This document shows, piece by piece, positions 34,454 through 47,629 of a stretch of 64,000 bases of DNA; position 1 is the first letter of the stretch; the number at the start of each line of letters is the position of its first letter. The DNA is from Albifimbria verrucaria (Eukaryota; Ascomycota; Sordariomycetes; Hypocreales; Stachybotryaceae): positions 3,720,001 through 3,784,000 of the forward strand of contig JAHREC010000011.1 of NCBI GenBank assembly GCA_020081605.1. Reading direction: 5' to 3'. The notes below the pieces were generated by a model, which did not search any database, was not told the DNA's origin, and was given only the letters and a program-made list of their open reading frames with translations. The translations under genes and the position numbers were made by a program.

Positions 34454-37400
34454 TCACTCCTGCTTGCCACCGTTTTTCTCAGAGCTATCGCTCTTAAGGG
34501 CAGTTACCTCTTCCTTCTCCTCTGCGGGGTTCTTGGCTGCCAACCAGCTGCCACGCCGGCGGCTACTAGGCCAGCCATGACAGTCGGTGCTCCAAGGGCA
34601 GAGTTGGATCGCGAGCGATTCGACCTCGATCGTCTTCGCGTATCAGGGGTCGCCGGCATCGATCCAATGCCGTCCTCCTTGGTTGGAGTGCGAGGAACGT
34701 TCAGCGAGTTAGACCTCGAGTACGAAGCACTCCTCGACCTCTGCATCATAAGTATTTCCTTGGGGTTTGGAATCGTGAACCTCAGGTTGTTCAAACGTCC
34801 TCCTTCATACGCTTGAGGAACTGGAGTTCATCACGCACGTCTGCAAGCGGCTCAGGATACATGTCCATTTCCTCATCAGAGATGGTCAAGCCAGGTGCCT
34901 TGCGTGCCCTTCTCTTGAGGAACTCAGGAATCAAGGCCGCAACGACCTGGTCAGGAATAAGGCGGATGATGACACCAACTGGGATGGACAGGAAGCCCAA
35001 GAAGATAGCAATACCCCACATTGTGGGTGTCTGTTTACCCTTGGCAATTTGGAAAGCTGCACCACCGACAAAGATGATGAGCACCTGACCTCCGCACATG
35101 ATGGCGCTGATGGCAATGAAGAACCAGTTTTGCAAAAGTCCTTCGAAAATGTTGAACTTGTTATCCAAGCGACGGTTGCTGTCGATATGTTAGCTCATCT
35201 GTATTAAAAAATGAAAAGAATACAAGCACTCACTTCCATTGGTTGAAGATCTGCATCCAGACGAACGTGTTGAAGACCAGTGTTGCGATTTGATCCTTTG
35301 GAGGGACGTTGTCACCAGGCAAGGGAGGATGCCCTTAGGAGCTCCATAGTACAGCAGAAGAGTGATAGCAAGCTGATAGATGGCCTGGCCCATGATCATC
35401 TTCCACATTGTGATAGAGATAATAGAAGAGCCCTTAGGTTCCGGCTTGCGGTCCAAAACACTCTCCTGAGGAGGATCAGTAGCCAAGGCCAGAGCAGCCA
35501 AGGTGTCCATAATCAGGTTGACCCAGAGCAGCTGGACAGCCGTCAACACAGACGATTCTTCTCCACTGGACACCGCAGTGATAAAGGTGAGAACAACGGC
35601 AGTAACGTTCACGGTGAGCTGGAACTGAAGGAATCGCTTGACAGCATCGTTGACAGCTCGTCCCCACTTCAGGGCTTTGACAATGCTCGTAAAGTTGTCG
35701 TCCATGAGAATAATGGCCGATGCCTCCTTTGCAACCTCAGTACCGGCAATACCCATGGAGAATCCCACATCAGCCATCTTCAAAGCCGGGGCATCGTTGG
35801 TTCCATCACCAGTCACAGCGACGGTCTCGCCCTTGTCCTTGAGCCTCTTGACCAGGATACGCTTATCTTCGGGACTAGACCTAGCAAGCACATGCAAGCG
35901 AGGAATGATCTCTTCCTGCTGTAGTTTGCTCATGTTTCGGAATTCAGGACCTTCCATGACAATACTGTTGGGCTGCAAGATGCCGCATTCCTTGGCAATG
36001 GCTTGGGCAGTAAGCTTGTTGTCGCCGGTAACCATACGGACCGTGACACCAGCCTTCTGGCAAAGCTTGACTGCCTCGGGAACACCAGGTCGAAGAGGAT
36101 CCTGAATACCTACCATTCCGAGGAAGCACATATCCCGGAAGATGTCATCGAACTCCACTTCGTTCTTGCCAGCCTCAACTCGGCGGGCGTTCTTAGGTGG
36201 CCAGGATTCGAAATCCCTGTAGCAAATACCAATGGTTCGGAGCGAGCGCATAGCATAACTCTCAATAAGGCGGCCGATAAATTGCGCGTTATCCTCCGTC
36301 ATCGGAGCGACAGCATCGCCATCAGATGGGTCTCGCAGTGTCTTGGTGCATTTACGGAGCGTGATTTCAGAAGCGCCCTTGACATAAAGCCTAGCACCTC
36401 CATTGGGAAGCTGAGCAACGATACCCATGCATTTGCGACCAGAGTCAAATGGAATCAGCTGAAGTGTGGTGGCGTTTTCGCGAAGCTCACTGACAGGTCC
36501 CATGCCCAGATGAGCCTGCGCAAAGAGCAGCAGAGCGGTTTCGGTCTTGGAACCAATAAATGTCTTTACACCATCAACCTCGCCTTCAAAAGCCGTCGAG
36601 TTGAGAGCGATCGACTTCAAGAGAAGCTCTTTGACTGGCTCGCTAAGCATAGAAACGAATTCGGCTGCGGAGATGTTGCCACTGTCGTCGGTAATAGCCG
36701 TCTTCTCTGAATCGTCCTGCTCACCAGGTCGAGAGCCGCCAAACCGATGGGTCGTACCCACAGTTCCCGAGACAACTTGCATCTTGTTTTGTGTCAAAGT
36801 TCCAGTCTTGTCGGAGCAAATAGCTGTAGCGTTACCCATAACCTCACATGCCTTCAGATGGCGCACCAAATTGGCATCTCGCAACATGCGTGTAGTCGCG
36901 AAAGCCAAAGCCAGTGTAACTGCTAACGGAAGTCCCTCGGGAACAGCGACAACGATGATGGTTACGACGACAATGAAGATTTGAAGGAACATTTGTCCCT
37001 TCTGTGCCGGGGTCACACTGCTGTCCTGCTTGGGAAGACGAACGAGGAACTCGATGAAAAGGACAATGAAAAGGAGTAAACCAGCGCCACCACCAATCTT
37101 GGCGATATAGGTGGCAATGACGTTGAGCTTGGCCTGAAGAGGCGTCATCTCAGGATCCTCGTTGAGTGCCATCAAAGTTTTACCATAGGATGAGTAAATA
37201 CCGGTTGAAGTAGCCATGAACGTACCAACACCTTCCATGATGCGAGCACCGGATTGAATGAATGGGTCCTGCTTCTTCAAGTCGTCGTGGTTCTCAATGG
37301 CAGCAAAAACCTCATCGGCACCCCTCTTCTTGATGATATCGGATTCTCCAGTAGCCTGAGACTCATCGCACTTCACATTAAAGCCTTCGATTAGGATACC

Positions 37401-38659
37401 ATCCACAGGTACCAGGTCGCCGGGCTCGAGATGAACAACGTCACCGACCATAAGGTCATAGACAGATATTTCGACAATCTTTCCGGAACGAGTTACTTTG
37501 ACGTTGCGATCCTGCTTCTTCTTGTTCAACTTGGCAAATTGGCGTTCCTTTTGGTAATCGTTGAGTGATCCCACGACAACAACAATGACGATGGCAACAA
37601 TAATGGCAACGCCCTCGACCCATTCAACCTTGGGCTCGCCATCCTTGTGCTCACCTCCAAACGTCTGATACAAACCGACGGCAAGACTAATAGCGGCAGC
37701 GATGGAGAGCAGAATTAGGACCTTGTCGTTGTATGTGATCCACATGAGTTGAAGCAGGCTCTTGCCCTTCTTTTCAGGTAGCCTGTTGTCGCTGAAGACT
37801 CGATAACGGTCCGCAAAGGGTTTGGCGTCTCCAGAAGCCGGTGGTGCAGCTAATTCTGCGTTATGGGTGACAGCGCCTTCGGTGGCCAGCTTGTCATTCC
37901 TTGACGTTGCCTCTTCGAAGGTGATGTGCCCATCCAATCGGGACTCCTCTACGCTCAGGCCAGCCTTTCGATCCGATCGTAGACCCTTTTCGATACCGCG
38001 CAAGCCACCGAGCTTGTAGAAAGCAGAAAGACTCTTTGGGTTCAGCATCTTGTTCAGCTGGCCAGGGGTAAAGGCAAAGGGGTTGTCTTCGACCTTGAAA
38101 TCCGACTCGGTGCCGGTATCTGGCTTCAAGGCATTGTCGTCCTTCATGATCTGGTCGTTGTTGAGCGGAGTCTTGTCCTTGTCGATGTGGGTAAGCTGAG
38201 AAGTCACAAGGGTGGTCTCATCCTGGGAGGTCACGGAGCGGGTTCCATCATTGGAATCAACGGAGCCCTGCCTCGACCGCATGGTATCCTGTGGTACAGA
38301 CAGGAAACCGGCGCCATGGTCGTTGTGACGCGTAGCCACGGGGGTGGAGACGTTGTGCGGGCTGACTGGGCGGCTGTGGGTGCTGTCGGCGGATGGTTCT
38401 GTCCTCAACTCCAGACGCTGGCTGCCCGCGGACAGGTCTATCGTGGTTGCAGGGCTCACAGGAGCGTCCTGTGCGTCCGCAATAACAGAGGCACCATTGT
38501 CAGTGTCAATGGTGATGGTTGGCCTGCACGAATGGTTAGCAAGCTGCATCCGAGAGGGTCCCATATGGGCTTGGCATCGAGGCTCGGTGTGATATAAACT
38601 TACGCCCTCCGCCTAGCAGCCGGACGGTCGGACTGGGAATCGTGATCGGGGTCGCTCAT
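34454..38659 (-). CDS. PMC1: vacuolar-type Ca2+-transporting P-type ATPase (PMC1 family)
   Basis: P2B-type calcium pump that loads Ca2+ into the vacuole using ATP. Three exons: 38659-38604, 38523-35234 and 35178-34454. The N-terminal 270 residues are hydrophilic. The pump has VEGVAIIVAIVIVVVVGSLND (TM2), the actuator ATGESD, VAVPEGLPLAVTLAL (TM4), the phosphorylation site CSDKTGTLTQNK, KGASE, MVTGDN, and VTGDGTNDAPALK. Six C-terminal membrane spans follow. The tail has RLNNLRFTIPNP and a Ser/Arg-rich stretch with RSRSxS repeats, perhaps a phosphorylated regulatory region. The frame breaks at 35323-35325, near 34805 and near 34542. One base each gives 1358 codons, ending at 34454-34456. The start is set by the short first exon MSDPDHDSQSDRP; the ATG at 38564 lies in intron 1. 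Confidence 0.93.
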
Positions 38660-41600
38660 GGCTGCGACCAGACAACTGTCGTCAAGTAGCGACAGTGAGC
38701 TATGTTAGAAACAATCGAGCCCTCTGGAAACGTTGCCAAGCACCTAGGGTGACAGGAGACAACCAAGAGGCGATGCCAGGGCGCAGGGAGCTTGTGAGTG
38801 TGATGGAGTAGCAAAGAGGCCACCCATGGGGATTACAATGTATAAGTCTGCGAGGGCGTGTGGCGGAAAAGAAAAACAAGGCAACGAGGCTGGATAGGGG
38901 CCAGTCCACAAAATTGTAACCGGTGCAAAGCGGAAGTGAAGAAGAAGAAGGTATCGACAAAAGGCAAAAAGGGAGGTGAGGGAGAGACAGGAAGAGGAAG
39001 AATCGGGTATTGCGTGAGAACAGGGGTGCAGCAAGTGGAGGGTCCGGAGTCGCAGCGCAGAACAGGACAGGACAATCAGCCGGACAGCATCATGAGCCGG
39101 ACATCTGCGAGGGATATGATGACCGCGGCGGCGTCGAGGATGATCGGGTCAAGTTGGGGAATGGAAATGCAGCGCTGTGCAGAAATGTTTGGCAGGCCAT
39201 GCTCCCAGAAGCTTGTCTTTTGGGACATGACACAAGGATCAGATCAAGCATTGAGGCAGTGCACGCCACTCGCCCCGGTGATTGGCCCGACCCACGGCGC
39301 TACTGCAGCCTCCACCAGGAGGGGCCAGAACAGGGAAGGTAAAGCGACTGTACCTGGCCGGGTGGGGCGAACTACCCGTCGCCTTGGTGAGCAGGTCTGC
39401 GGCACGACAAGTACTTTGGCCTTGGCTCCGCAGGTACAGCGACAAGACGGGAGCTACTGTATGGCTGGCTGGGCATTGGATGTTGAGGTCGAGGCCAGCA
39501 ACCGTTGCGTGTTTCTCCATAGCAGCGTTACAGTGCAGCAAGGAGCTAGATGCTGTACGATGGTGATTTTTTAATTGTCTTTTTTTTTTTGTCACTTGGC
39601 TCCTTCTCTGCTGCTCCCGATACGACATAGCAGAAGGGTGGTGTCACAAAATGTCTGATCACAGGAATATTTTCCGGTGCACCGTTTCTATTCTCTCCCA
39701 TCTGAGGATTCTCAGGAATCCTGCCCGTATTGGTAAGATCATGTAGCCGGAGATAGGAATTGGTAGCCTCTCCGTGTCAGGCCAAGCCAGATATATACAA
39801 ACTTAGATTGGTGGTGGTATGATGGCAAGCTGAGGTAATGGTAATGGGAACAAGATGCATGTGCAGTTGCGTTGCATGCAGTTTTGCCTCATTGTTAAGC
39901 TTTTTGTTTCTACTTTTACCTCGAATGGAAACATGGCATGACAGAAGGAAATAAAGCTTTAATTTACGGTCCGTAGGGGTAGGATCGCCTTGGCAAGGTT
40001 CTCTCTCCATGGCTGTTTTCTGGAAAAACGGCCGACGTCCTTCCTCTAGGTCCGTACGGAGTAGGCAGCTAATGGACATTCTTCTATAGACAAATGCAGG
40101 TTGGTCGCGAACCCTGCCTACCCTCACCGAAAGAAGCCCGACGCCGCGGCACTGCCTGGGCAAAGTGCAGAGATGCTGACAGTGCTAACGCGCGCATGTT
40201 CCTCCGAAGCGTTCAGGGGCGCAGGCATGGCTTGTCAGATAGGAGAGCCCATCGACTAAGAGCCTGCGGACTGACTGACTGATTGACTAACCCGACTGAC
40301 GGCAGATTACCGAACAAGGCACTCTGCTCCCTCAGGGTTTAGGCAGGTACCAGGTTACTTTGTTCATCCAAAAACGACCACAGAGCTCCGTGAGTAATGG
40401 CCAGTTAAGGTATGGATGTGATGTTATGGGGAAGAAACAAATTTCATCACCCTCCCTATGCTATGCTTAACGTCCATGTTAATTCCGGAAGGGGGTCCCT
40501 GAACCAACTCAAGCCATGCGGAAATGCAACGCCATGACGCAGTAGGCTTTTCCTGCCACGAGCTTTGCCCTTCATCTCACACCCCTTGGACGAGTGGAAA
40601 GATTCAAACTTGGCATTTCGCGATCCCCTTCCCGCATCGCTTGGCGTTATCGGCTGAAGGCCCACTGACGGGGTAATTTTGCATTCTCAAGCTGGCAGGC
40701 TTTGCTGGCCTAGCATTGAATGACTGTTGCAGGCCACAAGTAGGAGAGACCCCTGTCCACAAGACTCTGGGGTAGAATGCCATGAAATTATGGGAGAGAT
40801 TACGGAAAAGAATTATCTCAAGCCCCAACACCATGCGGGTATTGGTGACTTGCTGCTCGTATATCCCATCTATTGGTTCTTTTCCTCTTAAACTATTGCG
40901 CCTGAAGAAAAAAATACGGCTTTGGGCGGGTACTATGCCATCCACTACCTCGAGTTCGAGATTGCACGGTTCCTCTCCGATACGGGTGCGCGCAAACCAC
41001 CAACCAACGCTGTGCTTCTCGGGAGGGGCCGACACAAAGGTCCTTGGCCAGGCGGGTATCCTCTGGTGGAATGGGGCAAATGGGAGCCCGGAAGCGACAC
41101 TTTTCGCGATTTTTTATGGGGTTCAGCAGATGCTGCGTGGCTGTGTCTTTTAGTAATTTCCACTCCGGACCATTCATTCTTCTCACTCGCTCGTTCCCGC
41201 GGGACCGTCAACTAACTCAAACACTTACCTATCCACCTGTCAATGGCGTCGTCGAAGATAGGCGTGTGCACATGACACGAACATCAACAACTCCCAAAAG
41301 GTCTCTCTGAGATACCCCGATGTGACTCGTGGATGCCTGGGAGAGTGAACCACCCCCTGTACAGTTTAGATCGAGCAATTACTGCAACCATGTCCAGTCT
41401 CCACCCCCGTACTGGCTCGTTTGATTTGCTGGCAGGGTACATTCGGCTAGGTGAGGAACTTTCGGTAACTCGACCAGAGGGCCGACTTAATAAACAACCT
41501 TAAATGACCTAAACATGCTCCATCCCTGCCACCTTGGCTAGGCCAAACGGGCTCAGCTAAGGTCGGCCTAGCCAGCGCATTGCCCATCTCCGTCGGTGGG

Positions 41601-43103
41601 CACGGAGGAATGGGGATCCATGCGACCATGATAAACTACCCACAGATGAGACGAGACAATCGTCGTTGTGCTAAGGAGAGCGGCCCACGAGACAGCATCC
41701 CTCGGTCCAAAAGCTTGTTTGACAGCTACGTCTCACGTTGTGTGTTCCACCTCCATGGAAACGAGTCTACTTGCCAATCAACTTCTCTTATCCTCTTGGC
41801 CTTGACACACACATAAGAAAAACGCGCTGCTGGGTCCACTTTTTACTCACCTACGGCGCCTATGAAACCTAGAGAGCGACTCCAATCATTCTAGCCAGAC
41901 ACTAACAGTGCAGATCCCTTGTTGCTTAGACGCGCCCGTTCGTTCGGCATTTGTTGTCGTCAATTCTAGCTCTTCACGGTCGCGTAAGTTGACAAGAGCC
42001 GGGAACGGCTGTACATCGCCGGCTCCTCCCCAACCATGGAGATGTCATCGTACTTGTTGTTGTTTCTTGTTCCTACTTTTGCCTCGAATCTTTTCCAGAA
42101 AACACTATCCTAGGTGCATGTACTACGTCATTTCCATCCAGCCAATTAATCGAAACCACACATGAAATGCTCCCTGCCCATACCTAAGCGAATATGCAAA
42201 GCCACTCGAGATGCAGCTCGCTTTGTTTCGACGGTGGTACCCAAGCTGCCTACCTTCAGGTTCATTTGCATTCGGGCATCCACCGCCGATGTCTTCACAC
42301 ATGACTTGACATATCATGAGGGTGTCGACGCTTTCAAGCTCAACGACTGTCACTGGTTCGGATTGTTCATGTCCTCGTGACAGTGAGATGCAGATCATAC
42401 AACGCAGTGAATTATCGCCAGAAAATACTTTCATTCTTGGCGCATATTCAATGACATAGTGGTTATCAAAAGACATTTCATTAACCTAAATGGACACATC
42501 TTAACCCCTTTTGGGACTGCACATCAATTCCTTAAACTTTTCATTCCAGTTTCGTATTTACACCATCTCCGGTTGCCACCAAACATTGGCTCTGAAGACT
42601 TTAGCCGTCGAGGAGCAGAAGATTGACTGTGTGCCTTGGCATATAGCAATTACATGTAAATGTGCTGCTTACGGCATGGCATTGTTCGTGTCTCTTCAAC
42701 TTGGTGGAAAGGTGCTACCCTAAAATGTTCCGTTTCGAGCGGGATCTTGGATCAGGGTATTTCGCAGGTCATTGCCATTGTCTTACCTTTATGACCTCGG
42801 GTCTGAGTAGTAATAGTTACTCAGCCCTTGAGCTGGTAGTGAAGCCAGCTCATCGCACAATTCTGCAAACTCAGAATCAAAGGCAACTCACTGGTGGTGA
42901 TACTAACAATGCCCACATGTTCCGGGGTTCCGACCTCTATTAATTGTGATATATTTGAAGAATGTCACATGGATTTTTGTACTACTCTATCACCAATTTT
43001 TTACTCTCGACACGCTCTTTCCCGTGCATGAGTTTGCGTCCTTGCAGAGTACATATCCGCCTCTGCTTCCGATGTAGATCAGATGTGCTGCCTGATCAAG
43101 CAC
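38660..43103. other. 4.4 kb gene-free region
   Basis: It lies between the start of the Ca2+-ATPase gene and the stop of PBY1, both on the minus strand. ORFs up to 238 codons (38858-39574, plus) exist but have random composition and conflicting frames. No tRNA, rRNA or transposon signature was seen by eye. Much of the first kilobase should be the ATPase promoter. Confidence 0.45.
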
Positions 43104-45649
43104 TCAACCTCTTCCGAGGTCTACATCTCTCACCATAACCATGTCACCATCCTCTTCTTTTCCTCCCAATTCTGCTTCCTCTACACCAAAGAACGGAGCA
43201 ACTCCGCGACGCATCACCCCACGCCAGAAACCTGCGACTATCTCCTGCAAGTCGCCGCCCGTCTGCTTGAAATCAGGGAACGCGTTAACCTCGAGCAGCC
43301 ACGTCTCGCCCTTGGCATCAACCATGAAGTCCAAGCCGAAGACTTCGAAGGCATTGGGCATCGTTTGGAAGTGTATGGGCATGGCCCTAGCTGCGGCTTC
43401 AAAGATCTCGCCAGTAACGTCGCAGATCTGTTTGAATATAGCTGATCGCATGCTCTCTGTGAGGTCTATCTCCCAAAACCGCTGCACAGTATTCTCATTG
43501 GGCGAGTCTTGCAAACAAGTGTTCGTCAGGAAGGATTCGATATCCTCTGGGGCCTCCCAAGGTGCCGTGTATGGCTTCGCAGCAAAAAGAGCTAGCATGT
43601 GCTTGTAGACGTAGACCTTGAGACTTCCAACACAAAGAACATAAGTGCGGATGTGAAACTTGCGGCCATCGTCCTTGAGAAGTAGAGGTGGGTGAATGTA
43701 AGGTTGTGCAACGAAGTGACGGAGGTGAGAAGTCGTAATATAATCACCAGACTCGTCAGCACCTGCTTTTCTGTTACCCTCTTCAGGTTCATCATCCTCA
43801 TCCTCGTCCTCGCTGTCGGGGCGTTCCTCTTCCCATCCATCAAAAATGGCCTGGAGCTCTTCCATCGTGCTGAAAAGTCGAATACCCTGACCTCGGTCAC
43901 TCATTCCCGGTTTCAAAATCCACCAATCTTTCTCGCTTGGTTTGCTATCCGGCAACTCTGATAGCTCCGCATTGCGGTCCATGCTCTCTCTGAGATCAAA
44001 GGCTTCTATTAGTGCGTCGTCCAGAAACTCTGCGTAATCAACCTCGAAAGCCTCGCTTCGCTTGACGTGCTGCTTGAGCACCGACGTGGGATGCTTAGCC
44101 ACCCAGTGGTCTACAGTGGACGACAGATAATGCTTGCGAATGAGGGCTTTACGAATCATATAGCTGTTGATCAAGCACGTCCGGGGTGGGATGCCGCAAA
44201 CTCGAAGTCGATTGATTCGTAGGGAGTAATCTGCAGGACTCTGTCATCGGGAGAGGCAAGGAAACTGGATAAGGTAGAGCCGCTCTCGGGGTTCGGCAGT
44301 TCTGAAGTAAGGTTGAACCTGTTCTTGGGAAGAATCTCGCTCAGTGCAGACTGGACAAGGGGATGGACATAGGGGTCCTCGTAGGCAACAACCGCTTGGA
44401 TGGAGTTGGCTTCCTGTCCCTTCTCCTTACTTAGGATGGGCAGCCCTTGCTTAGCTTCAGAGTCTTCCTGCTCCCCAGACGAAATACTGTGAACCCTAGT
44501 AAGAATACGTTCTATTCGTCATAACAGCATGTAATAATCTACATCGCAAAATATACCGTCGTAGCTCATGCATTCACATCATCTAGCCGACCCCTGTATT
44601 CATGCAAAACCAATACCAATGCAATGGGGATACTCACAGCTTGAGCTCCGTCAGCTTCGGTCTGCTCTGACCAAGGGCGAAGTTTGCTTTCAAAGCGGTC
44701 ACACTAAGATCGTGTTAGCAAGGAGACACATGTATTACCAGAACTCATATACCTCGTTTGTCCTTCTTTCACCGCCCACCCGTCGTTACCTGGGCTAGAT
44801 TCTTCTACGCTCTTGTAGACGTCATGAAACCTGGGGGCCCATTTGAAGTGCTTGTGAGTATGGCCTTTCTTTCCAGAAGGTGGCTGCTTCTCGGCATCCA
44901 CTTCGCCTCCGGGGCCTTCGCGGATTTCAGCCTCCTCCTCGCGCTCGGTCCCAACCTCACCGTCAATCTCCTCGAAGCAACTTCCCTCGGACCAGTAATT
45001 TTGCAGCATGTCCGTCCAGAGAGTCTTGTTCTTCTCAACATCCTCAACCAAAGGCACATTCACGCTGTAGAGATCGGTACTGCCGTCAGTAGGCCACTGT
45101 TTGTAAAGCGTCTCGATGACCTTGACGCTATGGCGACAAGCGCCCTCGATAATGACCGGGTCGTGGTTACGAGAGAAAAATGCAAAGCTGACAGCAATTG
45201 CCTTACGCTTGCACACTGCCGCCTCCAATGCGCCGCCCAGAGTGCCGGAACTCAGGGCGAAAACGGCCGTGGTGTTTCGCCCGTAGTTGGGGCCGCTGAC
45301 GACCAAATCGATCGGGCCTCGATCCTGGAAGAAGTGGTTCACACCAATCTGGACACATGACGCAGGCGTTCCGTCAATGAGAACCCACTCCTCAACGTCT
45401 CCATCGGGGACGGTCGCTCGTGTGTCGTTCCTGTGATTCCTCACCGTGGACATTGGGCGAGGGCCGGTAGTAGGATGGCTTCAGGGTTTGCCTGATCATG
45501 TGTGCCTTGCCGATCCACGACCGCTGCGTGTGAGGAAGGCATACAGAGACGACATGGCCGGCCTGCTGCAGCTGCTTGACCAAGCAGTTGACGTAGGGCG
45601 ACGACGAGGGCGATGGCGGCCCGTCGTCGTTCGTAAGGAGAATATGCAT
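43104..45649 (-). CDS. PBY1: PBY1-like protein: SurE domain fused to tubulin-tyrosine-ligase domain
   Basis: Homologue of yeast Pby1, a P-body-associated protein with an N-terminal SurE-like phosphatase domain and a C-terminal TTL/ATP-grasp domain. Exons: 45649-44753, 44703-44638 and 44495-43104. The SurE part has MHILLTNDDG, DGTPASCVQIG and LVVSGPNYGRNTTAVFALSSGT. The TTL part has SYMIRKALIRKHYL, DWWILKPGMSDRGQGIRLF, QPYIHPPLLL, KFHIRTYVL, FEVFGLDFMVDAKG and WLLEVNAFPDF. An acidic loop (about 28 residues, DSEDEDEDDEPEEG) interrupts the ATP-grasp domain. The frame breaks at G run 44183-44186 (one base lost) and near 45435-45445 (one extra, or two lost). The corrected length is 784 residues. 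The start is placed at MHILL, although an in-frame upstream ATG exists. Confidence 0.9.
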
Positions 45650-46339
45650 CGTTGGGAGAGCGGCGTTTGGGTCCTGCGGTTGAAATTGACGACCAAGTCT
45701 CTGCAGCAATGTGACAGAAGCGTCGATGTTCGGTTAGGATGCAGCAGCTCCTAGGGTGGTCGGCTCGCGCGGTGCAGTCAAACGTGGACGATTCGGGTTA
45801 CTGGTCGCTCAATTTGTCGGCCATTGCGCCATGATGGATGAGGAGGGGCAAAAATGGAGGGGCAGTCCAGAAGCCAACGGCCAGACAAGGCCTAGGCAGA
45901 GTGTGGACCTGACGTGATGCCCAGCCCAGCGCCTTAGGCTCGGTTCATGGCATCCACTTCCCAAGCACCCATCACCACACAGTTCGCGTCACAAGCAAAT
46001 GTCTATAAGCAGTCGTTGGACACTGAGAAATCAGCATGTTTGTCTTTACTATCTATGGTTTAATTCGGGTTGCCTGCTCCAGTAACTCTCATGGCTACAA
46101 ACTATCCACCCTAAAAACGCCTCGCCCATTTCCCTAGCTAAGCAGTCCATCGATTACTTCCACATCAAAAGAAGTTGCACGAACAAGGTGCCAAATAGCT
46201 ACCTAACCATGGCTTTGGCCAATTTCATCCAGGTGGTATACTCCTACGATCAAGTAGGCTGAAAGAAGAAGAAAAAGTAGAAAGCTCTCGTTCCACGTCC
46301 AATTAAAGTCGTAATGCCCTTCCCTTCCGTAGAGAATCC
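45650..46339. other. intergenic, PBY1 promoter
   Basis: It lies between PBY1 and the nuclear-protein gene, both on the minus strand. It should hold the PBY1 promoter and the 3' region of the upstream gene. No gene was seen. Confidence 0.5.
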
Positions 46340-47629
46340 TCACACGCGGCTCCTCTTGGCCGGGGTGGAGAACATATCCTCCGCAGGTCGCTTCGATGTC
46401 GTGGCTGCCTTGTGTTCTTTGGTGCGCTGCCAGGAATCAAACGGGCTTCGTCTCCCAGATTTCTTGATGGGAGACTCCTCATCAAGCAACTTGTTCGCTG
46501 AGCGGGTGACCCGCTTAGTATCAGGCGGTGAGACTGGTGCATACTTAGGTGCCTCGGGCGTTTTGGCACGTTCTTGCTGGACTTGAGATGGTGTCTGGGG
46601 TATCTCTTCCTCCTCCCCTCCTCCTCCTCCTCAAGCTCCTCTATATCAGTTGTAGCCTCCTCATCGTCGAAGACCTCTGCCTTCTTCTCCCCAAAGAGTA
46701 CGCGAGGCTTCAGAGGCTCGCGAATACGAGACTCCACGCCATCTGCTGAAAACTTCCTGAAGAACTTCTTTCCACGGCTATGATATTGTTAGCTTTTCTG
46801 TGTTACATATACCGCGCCGGCACAGCATGAGAGGGTTGTACTTACAAGACGTAGACCATTCCGTCATCTCGACGAGACGCCTCCTCAACTGATTGGGAGT
46901 CCTCGCCAGGAATGGCAACTTGTCGACGCTTGCTGCGGCGCTTGCTGGGCTCAGAAGGCGGCGCTGTCTTGGTGAAAAATGGATTCGCCTCGCTCTCATC
47001 CTTTGTGGGATACGTTCATTGCTGTCTGTGAAAATGGCAATCGGATCTTCAACCTCTTCGGCACTGAAGCTTTCCAGGGTCATGCCCGAGTACTGCTTTG
47101 TGCGCTTCTTGCGCGGGCTGGAGATGGAGGATTCCTGGGAAACAGGTTGCGAGCGAATGACTGGATGTGTGCAACAGTCTTCTCGTTAGGTGGCTTCTGA
47201 GGTGTCTTTGAGGGCGTAGGAAGCATGCCGGCGGTGCGTGAAATGGTTGTCTTGGAAGATTTTTCACAAGGTGCGTCAAGGAAGCCAAGAGAAGATGAAG
47301 CGTTGGTAGTGCTTGCTGAAGACAAGGCGCCAGATACACGGCGCACAGAGTCAGGTTGAGGGTGTCGCTTCTTCTGCGGTGACGGCATCGGGGATACCAT
47401 GGTGGCGGCACGCTGCTCGTCGCACTGCTTTCGACTGCGAGGTGATACGGGCTTCTGACGTTGAACTGCAGCGGGTGAAGGTGTTCTGTTGGCGGTGCGT
47501 TGAGATGAAAGTCTGGCGGATTTGCGAGGAGTGTAAGGTTCCCAGTCGTCGTGGTAGCCCCAGCGCGGCGCGGGAGGAGTGCGAATGCTTGGGGCGGTGA
47601 GGGGTTGAGGCGCCAGCTGCAGAGGCCAT
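46340..47629 (-). CDS. putative nuclear Ser/Pro-rich protein, function unknown, cell-cycle candidate
   Basis: I do not recognise this family. Exons: 47629-46846 and 46777-46340. The corrected protein is 407 residues and highly charged. It begins with a Pro-rich segment and an aromatic block (PRWGYHDDWEPYTPRKSARL). Many S/T-P sites with nearby basic residues follow (SPRSRK, TPSKTPQK, PSPQKKR). Basic clusters such as RKKRTKQYSG and KRRSKRRQV look like nuclear signals. A conserved-looking block GMVYVFRGKKFFRKF spans the splice site. An acidic run (IEELEEEEEGEEEE) comes before a C-terminus ending PAKRSRV. The frame changes at 47591-47594 (one extra base) and at three other places (near 47105, 46998 and 46620; one lost base each). 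It shares a divergent promoter with DUO1 carrying two MCB boxes. CDK-type sites and this location suggest a cell-cycle role, but that is inference. Confidence 0.75.

Noticed and set aside
38858..39574. 238-codon open frame in the Ca2+-ATPase upstream region
   Set aside because: Low-complexity Lys/Arg start with no recognisable pattern; it lies where the promoter is expected.
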